Source: Pseudoduganella buxea
GTDB lineage: Bacteria; Pseudomonadota; Gammaproteobacteria; Burkholderiales; Burkholderiaceae_D
Direction of reading: 5' to 3'
Length of the DNA: 43,015 bases
Assembly: GCF_009720835.1 (NCBI RefSeq)
Contig: NZ_WNKZ01000053.1
Coordinates: 1-43,015, forward strand
Part shown: in pieces, positions 16,015-24,775 of the stretch
Layout: every line of letters begins with the position of its first letter
Position numbering within the stretch: position 1 is the stretch's first letter
Position numbers and translations under genes: made by a program
Notes under the pieces: generated by a model
What the model was told of the DNA's origin: nothing
The model's database searches: none
What the model saw: only the letters and a program-made list of their open reading frames with translations

Positions 16015-18231
16015 GTGAACCGCAAGCTCCCGCAACGCAAGCTCGTCATCGCAATCCTGGCCGGCGCCGGCGTGTTCGGTGCCGGCGCCGCCTTCCTGTT
16101 CTGGCCCCGCACGGCACCCGTCACCTCCGCGCCCGCCACGGCCGTGCTGACCCCGCGCCAGGCCGTCACGCCCCGCTTCTGGACGGCGAGGGTGCAGCCG
16201 CTGGCCGGCACCGGTATCGCCGGCCTTGCCGACGGTGCTGCCGCCGCCAGCCGCTTCGGCGATCCGTTCGGCGTGGCTGTCGACCCGCGCGGCAATGTGT
16301 ATGTGGCCGATGGCGGCGACAACAACCGCATCCGCCGCATCGGCACGGACGGCGCCGTCACGACCTTGGCCGGCGGCCGCGAAGGCTTCGCCGACGGCAA
16401 GGGCGCGGCGGCGGCCTTCCACACGCCGTCCGCGCTGGCGCTGGACCACCTGGGCAACCTGTTTGTGGCCGACACGGGCAACCACGCCATCCGGAAGATC
16501 GCGCCGGACGGCAGCGTCACCACCCTGGCCGGCGGCGGCCAGCCCGGTTACGCCGATGGCCAGGGCCGCGCGGCCCGTTTCAACGGCCCCGTCGGGATCG
16601 CCGTGGACGACGCCGGCGTCGTCTATGTGGCCGACACCTATAACGACCGCATCCGCCGCATCGACGCCGCCGGCAACGTGACGACGGTGGCCGGCGCCGG
16701 CGCGCCGGGCAACGAGGACGGCGCCGCCCTGGCGGCCCGCTTCGATACTCCCGGCGGCATCGCCGTCGCGCGCGACGGCACGCTGTTCGTCGCGGACACG
16801 GGCAACCACGCGATCCGCCGCATCGGCAAGGACGGCGCCGTGACGACGGTGGCGGTACCTGCGGAGCATGAGCGGCGGCCCGCGTTGCGCCGGCCGGGCG
16901 GCATTGCCGCAACGCGTGACGGCTACCTGTACGTCACCAGCAGCAATGGCCGCATCCTGCAGGTGGCGCCGGACGGTGAGTACCGGCCCCTGGCCGATGC
17001 CGCGCCGGACGATTACGGCAGCGACGGCACGGTGCAGCTGTACGCGCCGCGCGGGTTGGCCGTGCAGCGCGACGGCGCCCTGGTCGTGGCCGATGCGCTG
17101 GCCTTCCGCCTCGTGCGGCTGGTGCCGGATGGCGGCACGGGCAAGCGGGCCGTCCCTGCTGCGACGCCGGTGGCACCGGTGCCGCAGCAGATGCGCTGGC
17201 CCGTGCTGCCGCAGGACGGGCCGCACGAGGTGGTGGGACTGATGGGCGAAGTGCGGGGCAGCTTCGACGGCGAAAGCCGCGACCATTTCCATATGGGCCT
17301 GGACGTGCGCGCCGACGTGGGCGCGCCCGTGGTGGCCGCGCAGGACGCCAAGGTGACGGACCCGTTCGCGAACTGGGGCTATGGGACGCTGTCCGAAGGC
17401 ATCGCCGTCGGCACGCTGTCGTATATCCACATGAAGGTGGGGCGCGACCGCAAGGATGCGCCCCTGGACGGGCGCTTCCACCTCGTGCTGAACGGGCGCG
17501 GCAAGCCGGAGCGGGTGCGGGTGCCGCGCGGCACGCGCTTTGCTGCCGGCGACCGGCTCGGCACCATCAACCCGATGGCCCACGTGCACCTGGACTACTA
17601 CCCGGCCGGCGGCGTCGTCAATCCCCTGACCCTGCCGTTCAAGGGCCTGGTTGACACGGTCGCGCCGCGCGTGCAGAGCATCCTGCTGGTGGCCGACGGC
17701 GGCCGGCGCCTGTCGGGCCAGCGGGGCGACGCGGCCGCGGGCGAAAAGAAAGGGAAGAAGGGCAAGAAGGCCAGGGCCGCGGCCGCACCGGTGCCGCCAC
17801 GCAGGGTCAAGGTGCCGCGCAGCGTGGGCAAGGTCGACATCATCGTCGATGCCTACGACCAGATGGACGGCAACCTGGCGCGGCGCCGGCTGGGCCTCTA
17901 CAAGCTGGGTTACCAGCTGCTGCGCGCGGACGGCACGGCGGTGCCGGGGTACGAACAGCCCCGCATCACGCAGGTCTACGACCGGCTGCCGCGCAACCAG
18001 GAAGCGGTCAAGCTGGTGTACGCGGCCAGCAGCGGCATCACCGTCTACGGCAGCAAGGCCACCCATTTCGCCTATGCCTTGAACAATACGCTGGCCGGCG
18101 GCCAGGTCAGCCCCGGCACGTGGGACGTGTCAGGCATTGCGCCGGGCGACTATACCCTGCGTATCTTCGCCGCCGATTACGCCGGCAACGTGGCCATCGA
18201 CGGGCGCGACCTGGCCATCACCGTGGAATAG
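16015..18231 (+). CDS. NHL-repeat propeller fused to an M23-type peptidase domain
   Basis: A 738-residue protein with an N-terminal membrane anchor or uncleaved signal (residues about 10-30). Residues about 60-385 hold NHL-type blades with a recurring pattern (VADTGNHAIRKI, VYVADTYNDRIRRI), forming a beta-propeller. Residues about 400-545 carry both zinc signatures of LytM/M23 endopeptidases: HMGLD (His-x3-Asp) and HVHLD (His-x-His). A Lys-rich linker (KKGKKGKKARA) and an Ig-like beta domain with DYTLRIFAADYAGN end the protein. M23 enzymes usually cut peptidoglycan cross-links; the propeller presumably binds a partner. It is predicted periplasmic. The start is GTG 16015 and no strong ribosome site is seen. 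Confidence 0.85.
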   Translation: MNRKLPQRKLVIAILAGAGVFGAGAAFLFWPRTAPVTSAPATAVLTPRQAVTPRFWTARVQPLAGTGIAGLADGAAAASRFGDPFGVAVDPRGNVYVADGGDNNRIRRIGTDGAVTTLAGGREGFADGKGAAAAFHTPSALALDHLGNLFVADTGNHAIRKIAPDGSVTTLAGGGQPGYADGQGRAARFNGPVGIAVDDAGVVYVADTYNDRIRRIDAAGNVTTVAGAGAPGNEDGAALAARFDTPGGIAVARDGTLFVADTGNHAIRRIGKDGAVTTVAVPAEHERRPALRRPGGIAATRDGYLYVTSSNGRILQVAPDGEYRPLADAAPDDYGSDGTVQLYAPRGLAVQRDGALVVADALAFRLVRLVPDGGTGKRAVPAATPVAPVPQQMRWPVLPQDGPHEVVGLMGEVRGSFDGESRDHFHMGLDVRADVGAPVVAAQDAKVTDPFANWGYGTLSEGIAVGTLSYIHMKVGRDRKDAPLDGRFHLVLNGRGKPERVRVPRGTRFAAGDRLGTINPMAHVHLDYYPAGGVVNPLTLPFKGLVDTVAPRVQSILLVADGGRRLSGQRGDAAAGEKKGKKGKKARAAAAPVPPRRVKVPRSVGKVDIIVDAYDQMDGNLARRRLGLYKLGYQLLRADGTAVPGYEQPRITQVYDRLPRNQEAVKLVYAASSGITVYGSKATHFAYALNNTLAGGQVSPGTWDVSGIAPGDYTLRIFAADYAGNVAIDGRDLAITVE

Positions 18232-18240
18232 GTCGCGCGT

Positions 18241-19197
18241 TCAGCCGGCCACGGCGTCGCCCGGGGCCGGCACCAGCAACAGCAGCTTGCCTTCCAGGGC
18301 CTCGAACACGAGCGGCGCCGTCAGGTGCAGCACTTCGCCATCCACGGCCGCTTTCAGGCGCCGGCGCGCGTAGACGGGCGTGCGCACCGTCATGCGATGG
18401 AAGCCGAAGGCCACCAGGTCGTCCGCATCGGCCAGCCGGCCCAGCGCACCGCGTATCGCCAGCAGCAGCATGCCCAGGCGCCCCACGGCCTTCGGCGCCA
18501 GCGCTGCCAGTTCGCCGTCGGCCACGTCGGGCGTGACAACGGACAGGCCCACCTGTTCCATCTGCAGCCGGTTATTGCCGACGAAAAGCGTCGACGTCTT
18601 GATGTGCCGTGTGCGGCCTTCCGCTTCCAGCGTCAGGCGCAGGCGACGGTGCGGCAGGACCAAGGTCTTCAGGGCCGACAGGGCCGCCACGACGCGGCTG
18701 CGGCCATACTGGTGCTTGTCATGCTCGCGCTCTTCCAGCAGTTTCGGATACAGCCCGATGCTGGCATTGACGAGGAAGATATGGCCGTTGACGGTACCGA
18801 TCTGCACCGGCTGGACGGAGGCGTGCAGCAGCGCGTGCACCGCCTTTGTGAGGTCCTGGGGAATGCCGTGGGTACGGCCGAAATAATTGAAGGTGCCCTG
18901 GGGCAGGGCGCCGAACGGGCAGCGATGGGCCACGGCCTGCTGGGCCACGGTATTGATGGTGCCGTCGCCGCCGGCCGCCACCAGGATGCCGCCGGCATCG
19001 CGCGCGCGGCCGGCCTGGCGGCGCGCATGTTCTTCCAGCGTGGCGGCGTCCTCCACCACTTCGAGCTCGAAGCGGCGGCCGGCCGCGTGCAGCACGTCCT
19101 CGATGGCTGTGCGGCGCTCCGAGGTCTCGGCGGCGCCGGAGCCGGCATTCAAGACGATAAACAGGGGCGCATCGGGCGCCAGGGTGGGTTCAGGCAT
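18241..19197 (-). CDS. Diacylglycerol/lipid kinase family protein
   Basis: A 318-residue member of the YegS/DAGK catalytic family, which phosphorylates lipid alcohols. The signature GGDGTINT sits at residues 76-83, with the N-terminal LNAGSG nucleotide-side motif, PQGTFNYFGRTHGIP, and a C-terminal beta-rich domain (VDGEVL, where family members have DGE). The start is ATG 19197, with GGAG at suitable spacing; GTG 19224 would add nine residues. It converges with the NHL-M23 gene, leaving only 9 bases between the stop codons. Confidence 0.88.
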   Translation of the reverse strand: MPEPTLAPDAPLFIVLNAGSGAAETSERRTAIEDVLHAAGRRFELEVVEDAATLEEHARRQAGRARDAGGILVAAGGDGTINTVAQQAVAHRCPFGALPQGTFNYFGRTHGIPQDLTKAVHALLHASVQPVQIGTVNGHIFLVNASIGLYPKLLEEREHDKHQYGRSRVVAALSALKTLVLPHRRLRLTLEAEGRTRHIKTSTLFVGNNRLQMEQVGLSVVTPDVADGELAALAPKAVGRLGMLLLAIRGALGRLADADDLVAFGFHRMTVRTPVYARRRLKAAVDGEVLHLTAPLVFEALEGKLLLLVPAPGDAVAG

Positions 19198-19274
19198 GAA
19201 GGCTCCGGTGGTTGTGCGATGCACTGTACCACCGGCGCCCGTGCCGTGGCGCTACGGATGAGCAGATCGGGCGA

Positions 19275-20255
19275 TCAGCTGCGCGCGAAGGCCAGCAGGT
19301 CGGCGTTGACCTTGTCCTTGTGCGTGTCCGTCAGGCCGTGCGGCGCGCCCGGATAGACGATCAGCTTGGCGTGCTTGACGATGGCCGCCGACGCCTTGCC
19401 GGCCGCATCGATCGGCACCACCTGGTCGTCGTCGCCGTGGATGACGAGGGTGGGCTTGTCGAACTTCTTCAGGTCGGCGCGGAAGTCCGTTTCCGAAAAG
19501 GCCTTGATGGAGTCCAGCGTGTTCTTGTGGCCGCCCATCATGCCCTGCATCCACCACGACTGGATCAGACCCTGCGACACCTTCGCGCCGGGCCGGTTGA
19601 AGCCGTAGAACGGCCCGCCGGGCAGGTCCAGGTAGAGCTGCGAGCGGTTGGCTACCTGGGCGGCGCGGATGCCGTCGAACACTTCCATCGGCAGGCCGCC
19701 CGGATTGTCCGCCGTCTTCAGCATCAGCGGCGGCACGGCCGACACGAGGGCTAGCTTGGCGACGCGCTTGGTGCCGTGGCGGCCCACGTAGCGGGCCACT
19801 TCGCCGCCGCCCGTGGAGAAGCCCACCAGGATGGCATCCTTCAGGTCGAGCGCTTCGATCAGCTGGGCCAAATCGTCGGCATAGTGATCCATGTCGTTGC
19901 CGTCCCAGGGCTGGCTGGAGCGGCCGTGGCCGCGGCGGTCGTGGGCGATGACGCGAAAGCCGTTGGCCGCCAGGTGCAGCATCTGCGATTCCCAGCTGTC
20001 CGAATTGAGCGGCCAGCCGTGGCTGAATACGACGGGCTGGCCCTTGCCCCAGTCCTTGTAATACAGCTCGACGCCGTCGCGGGTCGTGATGGTGCTGGCC
20101 GTCTTCCTCAGCGGCCCGCCCTTGCCGGCCGGTGCGGCGTTCGCTTCGCCGGCCAGCGGCAGGGCGATGGCGGCCACGGCGGCGGCCAGGCCGGCGCTGC
20201 CCAGCAGGGCGGAGCGGCGCGATACGTTGATGTCCTTGTCATTTTGGGTGCTCAT
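19275..20255 (-). CDS. Tat-exported alpha/beta hydrolase (arylesterase/haloperoxidase-like)
   Basis: A 326-residue alpha/beta hydrolase. The N-terminus has SRRSALLG followed by a hydrophobic stretch to about residue 40, a twin-arginine signal, so export in folded form is inferred. The nucleophile is Ser147 in GFSTGG. The acid residue is in the GDDDQVVP segment, and the His is in APHGLTDTH near the end. HGWPLNSDSWE and DRRGHGRSSQPW are typical of non-heme chloroperoxidase/arylesterase relatives, many of which also act as lactonases or esterases. It is divergent from a LysR-type regulator, which probably controls it. Confidence 0.9.
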   Translation of the reverse strand: MSTQNDKDINVSRRSALLGSAGLAAAVAAIALPLAGEANAAPAGKGGPLRKTASTITTRDGVELYYKDWGKGQPVVFSHGWPLNSDSWESQMLHLAANGFRVIAHDRRGHGRSSQPWDGNDMDHYADDLAQLIEALDLKDAILVGFSTGGGEVARYVGRHGTKRVAKLALVSAVPPLMLKTADNPGGLPMEVFDGIRAAQVANRSQLYLDLPGGPFYGFNRPGAKVSQGLIQSWWMQGMMGGHKNTLDSIKAFSETDFRADLKKFDKPTLVIHGDDDQVVPIDAAGKASAAIVKHAKLIVYPGAPHGLTDTHKDKVNADLLAFARS

Positions 20256-20355
20256 GATGTCTTCCTTTTTAGTGAGGGTTTTGGCAAAACGACCGTGCTA
20301 AAGTCGTCTGGATGGGTGCATCTTATGGCCCGGCAATGAAGTTGAGAATGGGCAA

Positions 20356-20376
20356 GCTTGCAAGCCCGCCTTGCAA
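20356..20376. promoter_or_regulatory. Candidate LysR operator in the divergent intergenic region
   Basis: Two TTGCAA palindromes (20358-20363 and 20371-20376) are spaced by 7 bases, giving a dyad that includes the LysR-type T-N11-A geometry. The first overlaps a GCTTGCAAGC palindrome. The site lies about 42 bases before lysR and about 100 bases before the hydrolase start, where an autoregulatory LysR site would be expected. Confidence 0.4.
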
Positions 20377-20417
20377 AAATGCGGATGGCCCGATCGGGTG
20401 AAACAACAACAAGACTT

Positions 20418-21308
20418 ATGGCAGACGATTTCGACTGGAACGATATTCCGCTGATCCTGGCGCTGGCGCGCACCGGCAGCATGAGCGCCACGGGGCGGGA
20501 ACTGGGTGTTGACGCCTCCACCATCAGCCGCAGGGTGGCGGCGGCCGAGAAGGCCCTGGACCTGCGCCTGTTCATCCGCGACAGCACGCGCTACCGGCTC
20601 ACCGACGCCGGCGCCGTCTTCGTCGCCCACGGCGAGGGCGTCTATGGCAATGTCCAAAGCATGCTGCTGGCATCGACCCGCGAAGCCGACACCATCGCCG
20701 GCCCCGTGCGCATCAGCGCCATCGACTTCCTGTTCGACCACTGGCTGGTGCGCCACGTGCCGGCCCTGAACGCGCTGCACCCGGCGCTGGACGTGCACCT
20801 GCTGGCGGAAAGCCGCAACGTGTCGTTCACCCGCCGCGAGGCCGATTTCGCGCTGCGCCTGGCGCCGCCGGAAGACGACGCGGCCGTGTTGATGCGCAAG
20901 CTGGGCGAGATCGGCTGGGCCGTGTACGCGGCGCCGAAGTTCGCCCACGTGCCGCGCGCCGGATGGGGCAGCCAGCCGTGGCTCGCCTTCGAGGAGACGA
21001 TGGCCCACGTGCCGGAAATGCGCTGGCTGGCCAGGCTGGAGCCTCGCGTGCGCGTGCCCCTGCGCGTGAACAGCCTGTCGACGATGGTCAACGCTTGCCG
21101 GGCCGGCGCCGGCATGGCCCTGCTGCCTTGCATCATGGGCGAGGACGACGGCTTGCGCCGGCTGTCCGGCGCCGAGGTGTACCGGGAGCTGTGGCTGCTC
21201 AGTCACCGCGACGCCGGCTCGATCGGCCGCTTCAAGGCAGTCGCCGGCTGGCTGTCGCAGGTCTACCTGGACAGCCGCGCGGGCCTGTGCGGCGAGGAAC
21301 GGCCATGA
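20418..21308 (+). CDS. LysR-type transcriptional regulator
   Basis: A 296-residue regulator. The N-terminal winged helix-turn-helix is plain at residues about 8-65 (ILALARTGSMSATGRELGVDASTISRRVAAAEKAL). An effector-binding domain with two Rossmann-like lobes follows, as usual for LysR. The frame opens at 20358, but ATG 20418 gives the normal LysR N-terminus just before the helix-turn-helix. It diverges from the alpha/beta hydrolase and its last bases overlap the epimerase start (ATGA), so the same transcript probably carries both. Confidence 0.92.
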   Translation: MADDFDWNDIPLILALARTGSMSATGRELGVDASTISRRVAAAEKALDLRLFIRDSTRYRLTDAGAVFVAHGEGVYGNVQSMLLASTREADTIAGPVRISAIDFLFDHWLVRHVPALNALHPALDVHLLAESRNVSFTRREADFALRLAPPEDDAAVLMRKLGEIGWAVYAAPKFAHVPRAGWGSQPWLAFEETMAHVPEMRWLARLEPRVRVPLRVNSLSTMVNACRAGAGMALLPCIMGEDDGLRRLSGAEVYRELWLLSHRDAGSIGRFKAVAGWLSQVYLDSRAGLCGEERP

Positions 21309-22288
21309 AGATCCTCGTCACGGGCAGCAGCGGCCACCTGGGCGAGGCGCTGGTGCGGGTGCTGGCCGCCGCCGGCCACCAGCCGGTGGGCCTCGACTGC
21401 AGGCCGGCGCCGTTCACGACCGTCACGGCCTCGCTCGAGGATGCGGGCGCCATGCGCGCGGCCATGCGCGGCGTGGCCGGGGTGATCCACGCGGCCACGC
21501 TGCACAAGCCCCATATCGGCACGCACACGCGCAGCCAGTTCGTCACCACGAATGTGCAGGGCACGCTCAACGTGCTGGAGGCGGCCGTGGCCGAAGGCGT
21601 CGGCAGCTTCGTCATGACGAGCAGCACGAGCGTCTTCGGCGCCGCGCTGACGCCACCCCCAGGAGCGCCGGCCGCATGGGTGGACGAGACGCTCGCGCCC
21701 GTGCCGAAGAATATCTACGGCGTCACCAAGCTGGCGGCCGAGAACCTGTGCGAACTGTTCGCCCGCACGGAGAAGCTGGCCGTGGTGGTGCTGCGCACGG
21801 CGCGCTTCTTTCCGGAGGCCGACGACGACGCGGCGCTGCGGGGGCGGTATGCCGACGCCAATATCAAGGTCAACGAGCTGCTGAACCGGCGCGCCGACAT
21901 CGAGGATATCGTCGAGGCCCACATGCTGGCTCTGGAACGGGCAAGCCGCATCGGTTTCGGGCGCTACATCGTCAGCGCCACCACGCCGTTCCGGCGCGAG
22001 GATGTCGCGCTGCTGCGCACCGACGCCCAGGCAGTGCTGCACCGGCGCGCGCCGCTGGCCATGGCCGAATACGCCCGGCGCGGCTGGACCCCGTTCGCCA
22101 CCCTGGACCGGGTCTACGACAACACGCAGGCCCGCCAGGCGCTGGGCTGGCAGCCGCGCCACGACTTCCACGCCGTGCTGGCCCGCCTGGCGCAGTTGCC
22201 CGAGGACGCCGACATCCGCAGCCCGCTGGCGAAAATCATCGGCAGCAAGGGCTATCACGACGGTGGCGGCAGCTACCCGTTCCTATAA
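21305..22288 (+). CDS. NAD-dependent epimerase/dehydratase family protein
   Basis: A 327-residue extended short-chain dehydrogenase. A Rossmann nucleotide-binding motif (VTGSSGHLG) starts at residue 5. The catalytic Tyr and Lys lie in YGVTKLAAEN, with a preceding TSST. Members act on nucleotide sugars or as generic reductases; the substrate is unknown here. The start overlaps the LysR stop by 4 bases (ATGA) and GAGGAA lies just upstream, indicating translational coupling. It may be the regulated enzyme of this small divergon together with the hydrolase. Confidence 0.88.
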   Translation: MKILVTGSSGHLGEALVRVLAAAGHQPVGLDCRPAPFTTVTASLEDAGAMRAAMRGVAGVIHAATLHKPHIGTHTRSQFVTTNVQGTLNVLEAAVAEGVGSFVMTSSTSVFGAALTPPPGAPAAWVDETLAPVPKNIYGVTKLAAENLCELFARTEKLAVVVLRTARFFPEADDDAALRGRYADANIKVNELLNRRADIEDIVEAHMLALERASRIGFGRYIVSATTPFRREDVALLRTDAQAVLHRRAPLAMAEYARRGWTPFATLDRVYDNTQARQALGWQPRHDFHAVLARLAQLPEDADIRSPLAKIIGSKGYHDGGGSYPFL

Positions 22289-22333
22289 AGAAGCTCGCCA
22301 CGCATATCGCTACCGTGCCGCACGCAACTACGG

Positions 22334-22352
22334 TAGAATCGTTTGGAACGAT
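22334..22352 (+). promoter_or_regulatory. Probable promoter -10 with overlapping dyad before the acyl-CoA dehydrogenase pair
   Basis: TAGAAT at 22334-22339 resembles a -10 box. ATCGTT-TGG-AACGAT (22338-22352) is a 6-bp inverted repeat overlapping its downstream edge, a position that suits a repressor operator. It lies 37 bases before the first acyl-CoA dehydrogenase gene. Which protein would bind is not evident. Confidence 0.35.
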
Positions 22353-22388
22353 CGTGCTATTTCAAGGCGACGCAACCATGGAGACGAT

Positions 22389-23579
22389 ATGGACCTGAAT
22401 TATTCAGCGCAGGACGAGGCCTTCCGGGCCGAGGTGCGCGCCTTTGTCGATGCCGAACTGCCGCCGGAACTGCAGCGCAAGGTGCGCAGCCACCTCCGGC
22501 TGTCGAAGGACGATTTCGTGCGCTGGCACCGCATCGTGGCAAAGCAGGGATGGGCCGCGCCGGCATGGCCGGTCGAATTCGGCGGGCCGGGCTGGAACGC
22601 CACGCAGCGCCATATCTGGGAAGAGGAATGCGCCCGCGCAGGCACGCCGCCGATTCTGCCGTTCGGGATCAATATGGTGGCACCCGTCATCATGGCCTTC
22701 GGTGACGACGCCCAGAAGGCCCACTACCTGCCGCGCATCCTGAACTGCGACGACTGGTGGTGCCAGGGCTACTCCGAGCCGGGCGCCGGCTCCGACCTGG
22801 CGTCGCTGAAGACCACCGCCGAACGCCAGGGCGACCATTACATCGTCAACGGCCAGAAGACGTGGACCACCCTGGGCCAGTATGCCGACATGATCTTCTG
22901 CCTGGTGCGCACGGATACGTCGGTGCGCAAGCAGGAAGGCATTTCCTTCCTGCTGATCGACATGAAGACACCGGGCATTACGGTGCGGCCCATCATCATG
23001 CTGGACGAGGAACACGAGGTTAACGAGGTCTTCTTCGACAACGTCAAGGTCCCGGTTGCGAACCTGATCGGCAAGGAAAACAAGGGCTGGACCTATGCCA
23101 AGTACCTGCTGGGCCACGAGCGCACGGGCATCGCCGCCGTGGGCCGCTCCAAGCGCGAACTGGATTTCCTGAAGAAGCTGGCCCTGCGCGAACAGAAGAA
23201 CGGCAAGCCCTTGCTGCACGACCCCATGTTCGCGGCCAAGGTGGCGCATCTGGAAATCGAGCTGATGGCGCTGGAAGTGACGGTGCTGCGCACCATCGCG
23301 CAGGAGCACCAGGGCCCCGGCCCGCAGGCCTCCGTGCTGAAGGTGAAGGGCACGGAAATCCAGCAGCTGCTCACCGAACTGATGGTCGAGGCGCTGGGGC
23401 CGAATGCGCTGCCTTTCGACCCGGCCTTCCTGGAGGGCGCCGCCGAGCATGCCGCCGGTGGCGACGACGAGGGCGCGCCGCTGGCGGCGTACTACTTCAA
23501 CTACCGCAAGACATCGATCTACGGTGGGTCCAACGAAATCCAGAAGAACATCATCACCGCGATGATCCTGGGCTTGTAA
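22389..23579 (+). CDS. Acyl-CoA dehydrogenase, large subunit (PimC-like)
   Basis: A 396-residue FAD-dependent acyl-CoA dehydrogenase. The N-terminal helical domain, the middle beta domain around GYSEPGAGSDLASLKTTA (the FAD/substrate loop) and WTTLGQYAD are visible. The C-terminal YGGSNEIQKNI carries the usual FAD-contacting end motif. The enzyme oxidises acyl-CoA to trans-2-enoyl-CoA. The following gene encodes a shorter second dehydrogenase, the arrangement of two-subunit enzymes such as PimC/PimD (pimeloyl-CoA) or the steroid side-chain FadE pairs. The frame is open far upstream, inside the epimerase gene; ATG 22389 gives the family N-terminus. Confidence 0.92.
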   Translation: MDLNYSAQDEAFRAEVRAFVDAELPPELQRKVRSHLRLSKDDFVRWHRIVAKQGWAAPAWPVEFGGPGWNATQRHIWEEECARAGTPPILPFGINMVAPVIMAFGDDAQKAHYLPRILNCDDWWCQGYSEPGAGSDLASLKTTAERQGDHYIVNGQKTWTTLGQYADMIFCLVRTDTSVRKQEGISFLLIDMKTPGITVRPIIMLDEEHEVNEVFFDNVKVPVANLIGKENKGWTYAKYLLGHERTGIAAVGRSKRELDFLKKLALREQKNGKPLLHDPMFAAKVAHLEIELMALEVTVLRTIAQEHQGPGPQASVLKVKGTEIQQLLTELMVEALGPNALPFDPAFLEGAAEHAAGGDDEGAPLAAYYFNYRKTSIYGGSNEIQKNIITAMILGL

Positions 23580-23589
23580 GGAGACGGCA

Positions 23590-24702
23590 ATGGATTTCAG
23601 CTACAAGGAAGAACAACAGGCATTCGCCGACGCACTGCGCCGCTGGGTCGAACGCGACTACACGTTCGAGAAGCGCCGCGCCATCGTGCATTCCGAAGCG
23701 GGCGTGTCGCCCGAGGCATGGGCCACGCTGGTCGAACTGGGCATGACGGCGCTGCCCGTGCCGGAAGCACAGGGCGGCTTCGACGGCACGGCCGTGGACA
23801 TGCTGGTGGTGATGCAGGAGCTGGGCCGCGGGCTCGTCGTCGAACCGTATTTCGCCACCGTGCTGGGCGCGAAATTCCTGGCCCTGGCCGGCGGCCAGGA
23901 GGCCCTGCTGGAGCGGGTCGCGGCCGGCGACCTGAAGCTGGCCTGCGCGCTGGCCGAACAGCAGTCGCGCCACGACCTCTCGGCCATCGGCGCGGTGGCC
24001 ACGGGCGGCCTTGAAAATGCCGCCGTCAGCGGCGTCAAGACCGTCGTGCTGCACGGCGCCCAGGCCGATGCCTTCATCGTGTCGGCCAAGGTCGATGGCG
24101 CCATCGCGCTGTTCCTCGTCGATGCCGACACGGCCGGCGTGGCCGTGCGCGATTACCGCACCATCGACGGCATGCGGGCCGCCACCGTCAGCTTCGACCA
24201 TGCGCCGGCAACGCCGCTGGGCGCGCCGGGGCAGGCCTGGGAGATCCTCGAGGCGGCCACCGACTACGGCGCCACCCTGTTGTGCGCGGAGGCCATCGGC
24301 GCGATGGATGCGCTGTTCGCCGCCACCCTGGACTACCTGAAGACGCGCCAGCAGTTCGGCGCACCGATCGGCAAGTTCCAGGCCCTGCAGCACCGCATGG
24401 CCGACATGTTCATCCACCTGGAGCAGGCCCGCTCGATCGCCATGCTGGCCGCCGTCAAGGTGGCTTCCGGCGACGCCGAGGAACGCCGGCGCGTCGTCTC
24501 CGCCGCCAAGGCGCGGGTCGGGCAGGCCGCCCAGTTCGTCGGCCAGCAGGCCGTCCAGCTGCACGGCGGCATGGGAGTGACGGACGAGTTGCCGGCCGCC
24601 CACCTGTTCAAGCGCCTGACCACCATCGGCCTGACCCTCGGCGACACGGACCATCACGTGCAGCGCTTCATCGCACAGCCGGGCTTCCAGGCCGTCGGCT
24701 GA
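23590..24702 (+). CDS. Acyl-CoA dehydrogenase, small subunit (PimD-like)
   Basis: A 370-residue acyl-CoA dehydrogenase paralogue of the preceding gene, with weaker middle-domain motifs. ALAEQQSRHDLSAI replaces the usual EPxAGSD loop, as expected for the partner subunit that has lost part of one active site. The C-terminal QLHGGMGVTDELPAAHLFKRL is well conserved. It starts 10 bases after the large subunit, and AAGGAGACGGCA at the junction serves as ribosome site, so the two are one operon and probably form a heteromer. No thiolase or CoA ligase lies alongside, so the substrate pathway is unknown. Confidence 0.9.
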   Translation: MDFSYKEEQQAFADALRRWVERDYTFEKRRAIVHSEAGVSPEAWATLVELGMTALPVPEAQGGFDGTAVDMLVVMQELGRGLVVEPYFATVLGAKFLALAGGQEALLERVAAGDLKLACALAEQQSRHDLSAIGAVATGGLENAAVSGVKTVVLHGAQADAFIVSAKVDGAIALFLVDADTAGVAVRDYRTIDGMRAATVSFDHAPATPLGAPGQAWEILEAATDYGATLLCAEAIGAMDALFAATLDYLKTRQQFGAPIGKFQALQHRMADMFIHLEQARSIAMLAAVKVASGDAEERRRVVSAAKARVGQAAQFVGQQAVQLHGGMGVTDELPAAHLFKRLTTIGLTLGDTDHHVQRFIAQPGFQAVG

Positions 24703-24775
24703 CCGGCCGGCCGGCAGCAGGTACAATGCGCCCGGCCGTCCGCCGGGCGGCTTTCGACAACGGAACGCCGCCCGC

